Source: Patellaria atrata CBS 101060 (Eukaryota; Ascomycota; Dothideomycetes; Patellariales; Patellariaceae). Taken from it: 64,000 nt of DNA. The position numbers and the translations under genes are program-made. Under the pieces are notes generated by a model that saw nothing but the letters and a program-made list of their open reading frames with translations, did no database searches and was not told the origin of the DNA. Shown piece after piece: positions 44,214 through 56,366 of this stretch. Every line of letters starts with the position of its first letter. The first letter of the stretch is position 1. The stretch lies in contig MU006091.1 in assembly GCA_010093705.1 (NCBI GenBank), positions 1,487,038-1,551,037 of the forward strand, given 5' to 3'.

Positions 44214-45712
44214 GAAGCGTGTCGATGTGTGAGTGCTGATAATGTTTTGTTTAGGGAGTCATCCATGTCGACGGTTTCAATCAATCCGCGCAGTTAACTC
44301 AATTGTATATACCAGAGTCCTCTCTACATTTCCATATCACGAGTGGAGCCTAGAATACGGCTTCAATTGCTGATTGAATTTTCAAAAATCCTCTCGGACA
44401 AACTGAGAAGGGTTTCTACCTCCCCGTGCTTATTTTCTGTATCGGGATTAGTTCAAGCGAGTTTTATGCACAGCCTAATCTAACTTCCATCCAGATCGAC
44501 ACTGTCATAGCTGCATTCGTTAGTCCTCTTGCTTTTTGCCGCATTACCGTCCGCAGTTTTTGACTCGAACGCCATCTACGAAATCATCGCTTCTTGTCTC
44601 CTGCTGCATTCTTTTCGGTACCTCCTATTTGCTTGATTTACGGTATGTGGCGCTGGAGAAACCTCCACTCAAGAACACCGTGTTTCCTACTTATTACCTT
44701 TGAGGATTGTACATCAATAATGGAACGCTTTGTTCACAAAATGTCTACTCTCCCCCTCTCACCAACCACCAGGATCGGAAACCTAGAAGTTCTGTTAAGC
44801 TTCTAGGGAGCTAGGTTTGCAATGCTTCTCAGCACACCGCTGAACAGTCCGATTATCTGTCACGTTCGTCTTTGTCTTTGATCTATTTGAGTTCCCTGTC
44901 AACAAAGTTTTACAAAAGATCATATCAGGTTTCTGCTATCATGATTCGTGTTATAACCGAAGACCTTTTGATATGATGTTATGAACGGAGCTTAAGTCGC
45001 ACTATTATTGCGGGGTGTGCAGAATCAAGCCACCGTTCGTTTCTCCGCTATCACCACTTTTTGTGCCTTCCAAGAGATACAAGCACGGTACCTTGGAGGT
45101 TCTTCTATGCTTGAGTCTGTATGAACGCTATGTCATCCTGGCTTTACGTATTGTCTAAGTGCGCCACGAGCATCGGCGCCTAGACACCACGAGATTTTAA
45201 ACCCGCAAGTCAAGCTTTCTTATTGGTTTGTAGCGAATCCTGCGAAGTCGCTTACTGTCATCAACGCATACTAAACGGTACTAACGATGAAGATCTGGGG
45301 TAGTGTTAGATAGCGCACTGTGGCGTCTAAGATCCTCACATCTCCTCGCATCACATGGAGTAGTATGAGTGGTTGAGAAGAAATCATACCTTTTGCAGCG
45401 GTATTTCCCTTCAATGTTGATATTTTGAGAGGTACCTTTTTGTATCGCCTAGGCTCTACTTGTTTTAGACTGCCCGTACTCGATTTGACATGACGGAGTT
45501 CAAGGACCGGGATGATCGTATCGCCTCTGCCATCATCACCCCCGCGCAAGGGAAGCTCTGGGTTACAGGTATAAGACCTACTTCTGCGCACATTGTTAGC
45601 AGTTCTCCAGTTTGCATTCAAGATTAAACTTTTGAGAAGCTGTGTTGCTTTCTACATTGACTTTCCATCCCTTTGAGCTCTTTTGGTTCGTGAATACTAG
45701 CCATCAGACATC
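44214..45712. promoter_or_regulatory. long upstream region of the hexose transporter gene
   Basis: This 1.5-kb region lies between NOP2 and the transporter. The largest frames (44594-44806 + and 45271-45621 -) show no domain. A long upstream region is common for regulated sugar transporters, but no specific operator is identified. Confidence 0.4.
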
Positions 45713-47682
45713 ATGGGTCTTATGCTGAAGAAACCCGACGAAGTCGCGGGAAAGACATGGTACGGTCAAAAAGTATCCACTGCCTTTCAGCCTACCTCTA
45801 ACATATTTCAGGCCCGCCATTGCTATCGGTCTTTTCGTTGCATTCGGTGGTGTTCTCTTCGGGTAAGCAGAAGTTTATCCTGATACAGAAGCTTTTTAGA
45901 CTAACATGGTGACTCTACAGCTATGATACAGGTACCATCTCTGGCATTATTGCTATGGAATACTGGCTCGAAGAGTTCTCTACAGAAGGAAACGGTCAAA
46001 TCACAGGAGCGCAAGACTCATTGATTGTTTCTATTCTCTCCGCTGGCACTTTCTTTGGTGCTCTTGCCGCTGCTCCCTTCGCAGATATCCTTGGCCGTAA
46101 ATGGGGCCTCTTCGCCGCTGCTGGAGTCGTATTCAACCTTGGGGTCATTCTTCAAACAGCTGCTACTGAGCAGCCAATGTTCATCGCTGGGCGTTTCTTT
46201 GCCGGGCTTGGTGTGGGTTTGATTTCGGCCATGAGTACGTCGTTCTTGGAATGGTTCTAGTTCTGAATTAGCCTAACTCAAACAGTCCCTATGTATCAGT
46301 CCGAAACTGCACCGAAGTGGATTAGAGGTACGATCGTTGGAACATACCAGCTTGCTATCACCATTGGCTTGTTCCTCGCATCAATTGTAAACAACGCCAC
46401 GAAGGACCGAAATGACTCTGGGTCTTATCGTATTCCCATTGCAATACAATTTGCGTGGTCTTTGATTCTTTGCGGAGGGTAGGCCATCACCCTCCTTATC
46501 AACAGCAGACTTTTTTTTAATACTATTTAGTCTCCTCATTCTTCCCGAGACTCCTCGCTTCCTCATCAAGCAAGGCAAACCCGAGAAGGCCGCTAAGGCC
46601 CTCGCTCAGATCCGCCGTCTTGACGCAACCCATCCTGCCGTCGTTGAAGAACTAGCCGAAATTGCTGCTAACCACGAATATGAGTTGAGCATTGGACAGG
46701 CTACCTATCTCGACTGCTTCAAGGGCACTGTGGGCAAGCGTTTGGCAACTGGTTGCGCCTTGCAAGCTCTGCAGCAGCTTACTGGTGTTAACTTTATCTT
46801 CTATTATGTGAGCATCTCCTGATGTAACGGAGATCAGAATCCTGGGTGCTAACTAGGAATAGGGAACACAATACTTCCAAAACGCTGGCTTCGAAAATGC
46901 GTTTGTTATCCAAGTCATCACCAACTCCGTCAACGTCGCCAGTACTATCCCGGGTTTGTACTTGGTTGAAAAGATGGGTCGTCGTAATTTACTACTCATG
47001 GGAGCTATCGGGATGTAAGATTCACTCTTTCATCTCATCCCCCCTGATTCCTTCATGAATCCCACAACTCACTTTACCCTCCAGGTGCGTCTGCCAGTAC
47101 ATCGTCGCCATCACCGGCACCGTGGCCGGAACAACCGACCTCGCAGCCCAACGCACCGCCATCGCCTTCGTCTGCATCTACATCTTCTTCTTCGCCTCCT
47201 CCTGGGGCCCGGTCGCCTGGGTCGTCACCGGCGAGCTCTTCCCGCTCAAAGTGCGCGCAAAGTGCCTCTCCATGACCACGGCCTCGAACTGGCTGCTCAA
47301 CTGGGCCATCGCCTACTCGACGCCCTACCTCGTGCGCGACGGCGACGGCTATGCGAACCTCCAGAGCAAGGTCTTCTTCATCTGGGCCACGTTCTGCTTC
47401 GTCTGTATTGCTTTCGTGTGGTTCATGATTTATGAGACTAAGGGCCTCAGCTTGGAGCAGGTCGATGAGCTCTATGGTATTGTGAATAAGGCGTGGCAGA
47501 GTAATAGGTTCAGGCCTCAGGTTAGCTTCCAGGATATCAGGCCTGAGGAGCAGAGACGGATGAGTCTTGCGGAGTTGGCGCAGCATCAGGAGCGTAAGAG
47601 GAGTGTAGGGAGCGTGGAGCATATGGAGGGGAATGGACATCATAGGAATGGCGTCAATGGGCATGAAAAGTATGGTGTGTGA
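45713..47682 (+). CDS. MFS hexose transporter or glucose sensor (RCO3-like)
   Basis: This 12-TM sugar porter moves hexose across the plasma membrane. Seven exons, 45713-45759, 45812-45862, 45921-46234, 46286-46478, 46531-46807, 46863-47014 and 47085-47682, give 543 aa. Family motifs in order are FVAFGGVLFGYDTGTISGI, ADILGRKWG, GRFFAGLGVGLISAM, PMYQSETAPKWIRG, LPETPRFLIKQGKPEKA, QQLTGVNFIFYYGTQYF, MGRRNLLLMG, ASSWGPVAWVVTGELFPLKV, RAK and IYETKGLSLEQVDELY. The N-terminal KKPDEVAGKTWPAIAIGLF and the YDTGTISGI motif resemble Neurospora RCO3-type carriers. The C-terminal cytosolic tail is His/Arg-rich and of moderate length, so a pure sensor with a very long tail is less likely. Confidence 0.9.
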
Positions 47683-49405
47683 AGAAATAAAAGTGTTAGA
47701 TGGGGTATGTGTGGAATAAAGGATTTGTGTATGGTGAATTATGATGGTGTCATGGATTAGCGTGTTTTTTTTTCGGTTCTTGTATCAATATGTAGCTGTA
47801 TGAATTCGATGGTTTCCTTGGAAAATTAACTGTAAATTTTAAAATCCGTCTGTATGCCGGTACCAGTTGGGGGAAATTGGTTATTAGGGGTTATGTGACT
47901 CCATCTCTAGTCGTCGTAACTCTAGCTTTTTGTCAGCTTTACAGCAAGCAGACCTCCGGCTTGTACTCTATGCGATATGATGGGCTGATGAATGCTTATG
48001 AAGGTATGCCGTTGTCGCGGGTGGAGTTGCTACAGTACCCATCGCAACAGGGGACGAGCATAGCGCAACCAAAAATGGGTTAGTGCATTTGAGTTCTTTT
48101 CAACGTCCCTTTAACAATTTAGATCGATTCATGTCATAATTCTATAAGAGTTCTGTCCCGTTATCGTATGTACTTTCTAATTGCTAGGCATTTAGTTACG
48201 CGCGGATCTGCGATTTTTTTATAGTAGAATTAAAGCATATTGTCAGATGTTTCTTTCAAATTATCCTAACAGAGACCAGTAGAAATATTGTTAATTGTTC
48301 TTCCAACTCAATCTAACAGGTAAATTATTGCGAAGTACCGTTATACTCCATTTTATCATTCCTGTACCATTGCTTAATTGTAGTGCCCACTGAATGCGTG
48401 TTTCTCCTTGGTTTGTAAGTCAGACGGCTCCTATCGTTGTCTGGGTCTGCAATATAGCTTCCAGTTCATTTCCGTGGCCGTGGAACCATTCGAAAGACTA
48501 CTTCCAACCACAGAAATTGTTTGGTTCACTTGGGTTGTATTCTTCGGCGTCTCCGCTCCGGTTCCATATTCCTAACTTCCAGTATAAGGATCTTGAATCC
48601 GAGCAAACCGTGCAGTTTCTGGAGGAGGGTGGAATGGTAATAGACTGTAGATGTCGGTTAGCAAAGTATAGAAATCCTCTTATTGCTGGCATATTTGCGC
48701 CTTTCCTCTCTGTCCCCTTCTCCTATTTCGCGTAGTGTTCAGTCATAATAATGTGAATTACTCACAATCAGCAAAATACAGTAAAGTTTGAGTAGACTTG
48801 ACAGTTCTTACCTTGGCTTTATCTTCGTAATACGTAAGCTCTTCTTCTGGAGCGGCAGTTTTCTGTTGTGCGCATACCATACCGTTTCTTCGGTGTCACA
48901 AAAGACTCCTGTATAAATCCTTGAAGTAAAAGTGATTGTACGATAGTGTCAACTCTCTTTTCCGGTATGCTGTTCTATTGTATGCAAAAGCTTAAGAAAG
49001 AGCTCCAACATTGGAGAATGCCCAATGAGTGGGCTGAAAATATGTCAGATTGATGGTATGCTTCAGGGGGTGAATTAAGCGTACAGCGAAGAGATAAAGG
49101 GGAGAAGGATGAAGCTACTTCAGTCTTGAACGCTCTCACTTTTAATAAGGGCACTGAGTCTGATCTAGTCCTAATCCATCATAATAAGAGGAGGTAAATG
49201 GTGTTAGAGAGGGTTAGGTGGGGCTATAGAGTTCTGGAAGCCCAAACGCACCTAAGGAAACGTCAACTGAAGTCTCTTAATGCAATCTGCGCATGACAGC
49301 CAAAAAAACGGCTAGCAGAAAATCTTGGCAACTGCCTAGGGTATAAGTTGCCGAGCAACTAGACGTCGAATTTTGAACTTCGCACAACCGCATCACACCA
49401 ACAAA
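47683..49405. other. intergenic region, no supported gene
   Basis: This 1.7 kb lies between the transporter and the GNAT gene. A 113-codon plus-strand frame at 48394-48735 starts with ATG but has no recognisable domain and an antisense partner. I do not call it a gene. A poly-T run (47767-47774) is visible. Confidence 0.4.
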
Positions 49406-50349
49406 ATGGCACTCCCAATGCCAGATCTTGGGCGACTACGCGTCGCCAACCTGGCCGACGTCCCCAGGATTGCGTTGGTGGCTGCGGCTGCCTCAAGGAA
49501 AGACTACTACCACGAGTACATGCACCCCCATATGGAGGTACACCCAGCAGACCATCTGGCGGGCTGGCGCCAAACCATCACCAGTAGGGTTCAAAACCCT
49601 AATTACGTCGTTCTCGTGGCAGAGGACCAGTTCGACGGAGAAGAGGCGTCCAAAGTGACGCCTGCACTGAGGGCAGTTTATCCCTCAAAGAATGAGCAAT
49701 TCCCGACGCCAGTGACTCAAGCGGGAAAGGTCGTCGTGGCTTTCGCCACTCTCTGTCTTGCTCCCGGGTCTCCCCGGTACGGACAATTCAACCTCGACGG
49801 TATATTTTACGCTTAATATATGTCTAGCGTTCTAGTTCTAATACTCGTCTTCCAGGAAATACCAGTCGTGGCACCACCGAGGTCCTACAGAATAGGGCCC
49901 GCGATCCGAGCAGCGACGAGGTCATCAATAGGTTGCTCGTACCGGCTGTGATGGCGTAAGTCCCTCTTGAAGTTTCTGTAGCTCATCCACTAACGTACTT
50001 CAGACATATTCGTGGCCACGCCCATCTGGATGGGTTGTATACGCACCCGGAGTACGCTCGTCGAGGCCACGGGACAGAGTTGCTAAGATGGGTTGTTGCG
50101 TTAGCGATGTCTGACAGCTTCACCGTCATGGTGGTCGCTTCGCAGACTGGGAGGGTGTTTTTGCAGATGCGTCGGTTCCGCTTTCCCCTGCGTGTTGCGC
50201 TCCCTGGGTTTCGTCCTTCGAAGCTTTGTCTCGTATGGTTTGGAGCTGGTGGGATCAGTGAGGGGAATACTGTTCGACATATCGTTCGTAATGTTGACGA
50301 TGCGACTCCATTGGATTTCTATAATGTTTATGGAGAGAGGATTCCTTGA
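49406..50349 (+). CDS. GNAT-family N-acetyltransferase
   Basis: Exons 49406-49799, 49856-49955 and 50004-50349 (introns 56 and 48 nt) give 279 aa. The start ATG at 49406 follows caacaaa. The N-terminal half begins LRVANLADVPRIALVAAAA, the first strand and helix of a GNAT fold. Acetyl-CoA binding motif A is HAHLDGLYTHPEYARRGHGT followed by ELLRWV, with the R-x-x-G-x-G/A pattern as RRGHG. The end (LDFYNVYGERIP) resembles many small fungal GNAT enzymes. The substrate is unknown. Such enzymes are common accessory genes and often act on small molecules. It stands alone, with 1.7 kb upstream and LINE debris downstream. Confidence 0.8.
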
Positions 50350-51009
50350 ATGGGGAGGAGGTCACATATCAAACACGCCGTAATCAAGACACTCTGTGGT
50401 TCGGAAAACTACCAGTAGACTTTATCCCTGTAACCAGTGAACTGTGATTAACCAAGTGCAGAATGCCCAAGAATAGAACATTCTGGATGGGGATGCTCAA
50501 ATGCCCCTATATTTCCATCGTAGTTACTTAAGGCCATTCGGATAGAATGGCCAATATCCAGACTATTTGATGATAATTTCCTCCCTCGCATTGGATAGAT
50601 ATCGACTTGATGAATGAGTATGTATCAAACCGTAGCCCATCCTTTGACACAGGGATTGGGTTTTCACTAGACATTCAAAACTGCTTATTATGATTATCTA
50701 TCTCGCTGTAGATGTCTTCTCTATCTTACATAAATAGGTTGACTTAGGCGAGGCACGAATCGAGCGCCTAAGGTTGACCCTCTTATTCTGCCACTTAGTC
50801 TGAGCCTCTTATTTGGAAACTTCACAACAATGTTATTGATATTGGAAGACTGACGTCTCTATGGACATACCTCGGGTGCACTTCGACTATGGGAGCAATT
50901 AAACGATGATTCGGCCTCACAACACGTTGGGACTCCACTACAGCATGAATGAGTGTTTTCATTTTTTCTATTGGACTTATAGTAGCATAACACTGCAAAC
51001 AATTCCTAC
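50350..51009. other. intergenic region with a perfect hairpin
   Basis: Nothing codes here. A perfect 8-bp inverted repeat, GGCCATTC-ggata-GAATGGCC, lies at 50532-50552, 180 bp after the GNAT stop codon. Confidence 0.6.
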
Positions 51010-51815
51010 ATAAAAGGACTGGGCCGCAAGCATATAGGCACTTGATTCACATCACTCAGTTATATTAAACGAAAATGCAAGGAAAAGATCTTATCTAATT
51101 AGAAACAAAGCTGGGAGGCCAATAGCAAGAGACAGGGTAAACATTATACACGCATTTGCAGAGATCGTGTGCGTTTCTCACTCGGTATACCCAAATCTAA
51201 TATCCAGAAAAGGATCCAAGCAGCCTACTTTCAAATTAAGACTGGTATTGCATTCTTTAAGTCTTACTCTAAGGTGATTGGGAAAGATGAAGAAGGGAAG
51301 TGCTTCAGAGACTGTCAATCACTTCAAACACCAACACACCTTATTTTACATTGTGCACACTACTCTAAAGAGCGTAAAGAAATGAGGCAACGAAGATCAA
51401 AGCTAACAATGGCAAAGCTTTTTTGAACAAAGTTAGGCAAACAGGTGTTATTTAAGTATATAGCAAGAACTCAAATTTCTACTGCAAGATGGCTGATGCA
51501 CGCAGGAGATGTAGATAGAGTAGAAGTGTAGTCTACAGAGGATAACAAGATGTATGGCATAGAACTGGAAATAGAAAAGAGATGGTAAAGAGGAAGAAAG
51601 ATAGTTTTCCAACAATTTCCTTTATATGGAGTTTAAACGTACTGACTTTCCTTTACATATAAAATATCAGTGGGTTAAGCTATTGAAGACTTCACTAAGC
51701 ATATAAGGGCCCTGAAAAGGGATTTATGTATATAGGGAGTTGCGCCATAGCTTGAAGACTGCATGCGCAGTATTGTAGATAATACAATACAAGGGAATTA
51801 AAAAGAATTTGCTAT
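51010..51815 (+). mobile_element. LINE fragment, copy 2 (same family as copy 1)
   Basis: The plus strand carries the end of ORF2. 51169-51426 encodes IQAAYFQIKTGIAFFKSYSK, KCFRDCQSLQTPTHLILHCA and HYSKER, colinear with copy 1. Weaker similarity (FTSLSYIKR) extends upstream to about 51010. The RNase H core is missing, so it is a 5'-truncated copy, and stops and frame breaks show that it is dead. The 3' UTR runs through gggatttatgtatatagg and gcatgcgcagtattgtagat and ends near 51800-51815 in an A-rich tail, at the same place as copy 1. Confidence 0.8.
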
Positions 51816-52395
51816 TTGCGTTCTCCAGTATCTGCAGTCTTGTGAACGTATACCGTACTGGCGGCTTTTAAGTCTGAGCATTATAAATCTATCTATAATC
51901 TGTACGGTGAGATCTTTGTTCGACTATAAGCTTACTGTATTTTTTCATCTTTCCCGTCCAGTAGAGGCAAACAAAACTGAAGAGGGAGCATGCGGTGCAT
52001 TAAAAATGCTTCACCAGGAGAAAGCAGACCGGAGAACAAGATTGTTGCTGACCGGTTTAGATATAAGGTCTTTGGGTTAAGTTAAAAATACCATGACCTG
52101 CGTAGTTGATCACCATCACGGAATAATATAAGATCATAATGCAGAGGAAAAGAGAAATGACCTAATGAGCAGATCAAGAAATGACAGTAGCTATTACGTG
52201 CACCTGAAAAACATAGTCAGTGGTATCACTTAAAACAGTAGTCATGACTTTGAAAATTAACTAGAAGCGATAAAGGGCTAATACACCGGAAAATTTACCT
52301 CTCCCTCTCCGTATTCCAGAACCTCTTCGACCTTCCCCCTGAACCGCCTGTCCTCCCCCTTGCTGTCCCTGCTGTCATGTCTGCGAATGTTGAAA
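51816..52395. other. intergenic region, no supported gene
   Basis: These 580 bp between the LINE tail and the 3' end of the next gene are AT-leaning. No frame, repeat or RNA gene was recognised. Confidence 0.4.
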
Positions 52396-53449
52396 CTAGC
52401 CTTGCTGCAGATATCCAGTTAGGGTTGAACCCTGAACCTCCGCATACCTATAGACACTAGGCACACCGTTCGAATACTGGACATATCTTTGCGAAGGTGG
52501 CGCTTGGTAGGCTACAAAGACCTGCTGTGGTGGCGATTGTTGATCGTATGGCATAGCTGAATACATAGGTTGAGCGCCGTACTGTAAAGGTGTTTGCATG
52601 GGCTGCGCCATTCTTGGATCTTGGGGAGGGTCCGGGGCGGGAGCAGGTGGTTGAGAGAGCATTTGGACATGTCGGCTAGGAAGCTGGAAGGAGTTCTGGG
52701 AATTTCGGCACGTGGTTTCTTCTGAGCGGGTGTGTTGACATTTCGTGGTCGAAAGTGGATCCCAGTAAGCGGTGAAGTCGACCGCTTTTCGCTCAGTCCA
52801 CTGCCGAGCAACTTTCTCAAAGTCTTCCAAAAACTCTTTGTGGAAGGAGTAATAGACGGTGCCATTATTGAAGACAAGGACATATTCGAGTTTATTTTTA
52901 ATGTTCAAGGCGATGGGCTGTAGTAGAATGAATTCAATCGAAGCTTTTTCGGGGCGTCGTGCTACTTACATTGATAGTGAACTTCTCAGACTCAGGTCTC
53001 GCTTTTGCGTCTGCCAGAGCCCTCTCAAGCTTTCCCGGAAGCTTTCCCTTCTCGTATTTGAACCAGTCACTGCCGTAGATGACCCAACTAATACCGTACC
53101 CTAATGCAACACTGATACGTCTCCCTACCCACTCGGTTGCTCCATAAATGTCCTCCTTTCCACCAACAATATGGCGCTGGATCACCATTGCACATTTGTA
53201 CAGAAGGCCGGCCCAGCGATAATGCCAATTCTCTTGCCTATCTGTCGTTCTGATGAAGAATGAGCCAGCAGCTATACCCGAGCCCTCTCCAAACGCGACA
53301 AAGCTTGGGCGTTCGGCAAAGTTCTTCTGCAAATCTTCCAGATTGAATCCAAGGTAAGGATGAGCTGCGGGAGAGTCTACTGTTCCGGCTGAGCTAGGAC
53401 CTGGACCGATCCGCCCAACAGTAGATAAACCACAGGTACTCTGGGTCAT
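52396..53449 (-). CDS. conserved-looking fungal protein of unknown function (3' exons)
   Basis: Two exons are supported, 53449-52970 and 52917-52396 (52-nt intron, gtaagt...ctacag), giving 333 aa from the ATG at 53449. The core reads PYLGFNLEDLQKNFAERPSF, RRISVALGYGISWVIYGSDW, KLPGKLERALADAK, LNIKNKLEYVLVFNNGTVYY and SFHKEFLEDFEKVARQW. These are repeated strand-like blocks of the form V-a-L-G-x-x-S-W followed by L-P-x-x-L, seen in a poorly studied group of fungal proteins. The last ~100 aa are Pro/Gln-rich. Directly upstream, in another frame, DRPYYIVNRTTWTPAG looks like the end of a WW domain, so the true gene may extend to about 54.1 kb by further exons. Function unknown. Confidence 0.55.
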
Positions 53450-54777
53450 CGGTCGGTTTGGTTGGATCCTAGCTCGAATCTCCCGCTGGAGTCCATGTAG
53501 TCCTATTCACGATGTAATAAGGACGATCCTTGGATGCTTGGCCAGCTTTGACGTGCGCGTCAATGTAGTTAGAGAGAGATTTCAGTAAATTGATACTATA
53601 GCAAACTAGTTAATTTACCATAATACAGTGAATTATTTGAGGAGTAGTATCAAAACAGTTTCCCTTTAAATATCCATAATAGCTCTTCAAGCGCACACAA
53701 GTTAGAGGCATTCTATCCATGAGAAGGGAGCATAGAAAACATTATCTTACTGTTTTACAAGACTTCTGTCATTCTTGTCAGCTCGCTTGATTGGATGAGG
53801 GTTGGATGTTGTAAAGTAGCTCTGAGGGCCAGGGCCTAGCATAAAACTAAGGACGGAACCTTGAGAATCGCTCGCCATATCCGCGTGTAGAGATTTTCGA
53901 ATTCGACTGGCAAGGGATGAAGACCGATCCATGTCGTGGAATGTGGTTTGTTACCCAAGCTTATGACTATTCCATGGGGTTGCAAGCTTTTGTAGACATC
54001 AGGGAGGTAGATGAGCCCCCTTTCGGCCCCATATTGAGGAGCAGAAATGATAGTTCGCGGTAAGACCAGCATAATTACCTTCCGAGACCAGATGTAAATA
54101 GTTGAGTTGAGATGCCTTCGAGGGGCTTGGATCTTCTGCAATAGTTCTACTAAGTCGTCAGTCTATAGGGAGAACGTGAGGGGAGTAGTTGATGAGGGAG
54201 GCAGGCTGTTGTTTGCCTCTTTCCGGTCAGTTTCTCAACGACCAATTTCCTCATATACATCCGATCCAAAAACAAAACAAAAAAACCCTTGAAGTATCAG
54301 ATGTATTTATCCAAAAATGCCACCTTCTACCCTACTGCAGTTATCATTCTCGGCCTCTCTAAGCTCACAGCACGAATAAACTGGTGTATCAACAGACCCT
54401 CTTTTTTATACAGCTGAGTCCGATATATTTGTAGAGTTTCCTTCCTACGTCGTGACTTTCCCGTAGAGAAAAATATGGAGTGCATTTTAGAAAACGAGTC
54501 GCAGTACCCTCAATACAAGACCTTTGAATCCAATATGCATAAGATAGATCTTGATTACCTTTTAGGTTAGATCAAGAGAGCCCTTAGAGGAACAGCCTTC
54601 TGAATGTGTTCTTGCATATGTTTAGTAATTCACACAGTCGTTCAGCTCGCCACAGTTCGAAGAATTGCCTACTTGATGAGTTCAAAGATGACCAATATGC
54701 GGACCACTCACTATGTGTCCAGATTTCCCCAACGCCGTGCTTTATGAAGAATCATAATACCTTATCATCAATTTCCA
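53450..54777 (-). other. possible upstream exons of the unknown gene, unresolved
   Basis: On the minus strand, about 53545-53475 encodes the WW-like piece, and 53932-53747 encodes SVLSFMLGPGPQSYFTTS, which resembles the LGPG-S-Y-F blocks of the same protein group. I could not join them to 53449 with sound splice signals and phase. 54200-54777 shows nothing recognisable and should contain the end of RFC3 transcription. Confidence 0.35.
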
Positions 54778-56131
54778 CTACTTTTTCGCCTTTATCGTAA
54801 CAAGCTCTGCCCCATTCCTCACCACCCCGACCATACCGCCCGTCTGGACAGCTTCACTGCCTCCTCCACTGAGTCGATATTCAATCTCGGCCAAACCTTC
54901 CATCCAAGTCACTCTTGTCTGCGAGGGGACATCTAATTTGTTCAGTTCTTCGCCAAGTGCAGTCAGAATATCGGCAAGGGCTAATCCCTTCGCAGCCTTA
55001 AGTGTATTGATAGTATTTAAGCATGAAGTAACATCCGTATTGTCAAGTAGTGTCCTCTTGATCAGGGTAATGTCGTCAGGATGAGGTGCTGCTATACATT
55101 CGTAAATGGTGCTCTGCGTTATGAGATCTCTTTTGATGGTTTTTGGATCGGGAGGTGCTTGACCAGGTGGTTGAAGAGGGGTGCTACTTGCATGACAAGC
55201 TTGTAGTACATTCAACGCTCGCCTCATGTCACCTTTGCTAAGACGCACTAAGCTCTCAATTGCATCTGGCGCGATGTGAACGTTTTCCTCTTCTATCACA
55301 CGATCCACTAGGCGATGGATATCTGCATCTTTAAGGGGGCTGAACCTAAACCTGGTACATCTTGATAAGAGAGCTGGTGATAGTTTGTGCGTGTAGTTGG
55401 CGATAATGCAGAACCGCGTGTTAACGGTATACTTCTCCATTATACGTCTGAGCGCCATTTGTGCAGTTGCGGTCATTGCATCCGCTTCATCCAAGATGAT
55501 GAGCTTGAATGACGCAAGGGACCCAGTATCACCAGACTTGGGAGCGGCGGTGAAGATTTGCTTCGTACTGCTGAAAGTCTTAATCTGCTCTCTAAGAGTT
55601 ATCAGTCTGCGAAAGGAGTGAAAGTAGAGATATCGGGAGATCACCAACCGGACGACATCAATACCTCTATCATCAGATGCATTAAGCTCCAGTACCATCT
55701 GTCTCATGTTGTTGTTCCCATATATACGTCTAGCTAGCGCGAGAACCGTGGATGTTTTCCCTGTTCCCGGTGGACCGTATAACAGAAGATGAGGTAACCT
55801 CTATTGTATGGTAAGTGTTTAAAGTTTCATTGAGTGGTAAATGAGACCATACGTTCGAGTCTACGAACTTATTGATTGTAGCAAGGATATCTTGGTGGCC
55901 AGAAACGTCATCCAGTGTGTTAGGACGGTATTTCTCAACCCTGGTGTGAATTAGCAGTCTGACAAGAGTATATTCATGTTGTATTCACCATGGTAGAGTA
56001 TCCTCCGCTTCAACGGGTAGGTTTGCTGCGCTTCTCTTGCCCTTATTGTTTACATTGTTGGAGCTAAACTGGATTTCATCTTTGGTGCCGGGACCATCGA
56101 CTTCCATCTCATCAACTTCATAGTCTGACAT
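54778..56131 (-). CDS. RFC3: replication factor C subunit 3 (yeast Rfc3 / human RFC5)
   Basis: This is a small clamp-loader ATPase that opens PCNA at primer ends; it is also part of checkpoint clamp loaders. Exons 56131-55989, 55940-55853, 55800-55649 and 55591-54778 (introns 48, 52 and 57 nt) give 398 aa. Marks are PWVEKYRPNTLDDVSGHQDI, Walker A LLLYGPPGTGKTST (about 83-96), LELNASDDRGIDVVREQIK, Walker B LIILDEADAMT, RFCIIANYTHKLSPALLSRC, with the SRC arginine finger, then TRFRFSPL and GDMRRALNVLQA. The third intron uses a weak donor, gttggt. The gene is divergent to ARPC3 with 235 bp between start codons. Confidence 0.95.
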
Positions 56132-56366
56132 TTTTGCCGGTAGAGTTAATTACCGTAAGAAGTGAGGAATTGGAAGTTCAGATGTACAGTTGGAGACTAA
56201 AGTGCATGTGAACTACGAATAGACGCGACGCGATGAGGCGTGTGAATTGATTTTCGAAGAACCTTATCTTATCTTGGTCCCATCAAACACCAAACGAAAC
56301 GTCTGAGGGATCTCAACCCACTTCCACTTTACATCATCAGGCGCTACAATTGTAGCAAACTTTACA
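56132..56366. promoter_or_regulatory. divergent promoter, RFC3 / ARPC3
   Basis: These 235 bp separate the two start codons. An acgcgac-type sequence (gacgcgacgcgatg, about 56223-56236) resembles the MCB (ACGCGT-like) elements of replication genes, but the match is imperfect. Confidence 0.4.

Noticed and set aside
48394-48735. 113-codon plus-strand frame between the transporter and the GNAT gene
   Set aside because: No domain, no splice support and no clear codon bias. It could be real, but the sequence gives no evidence.
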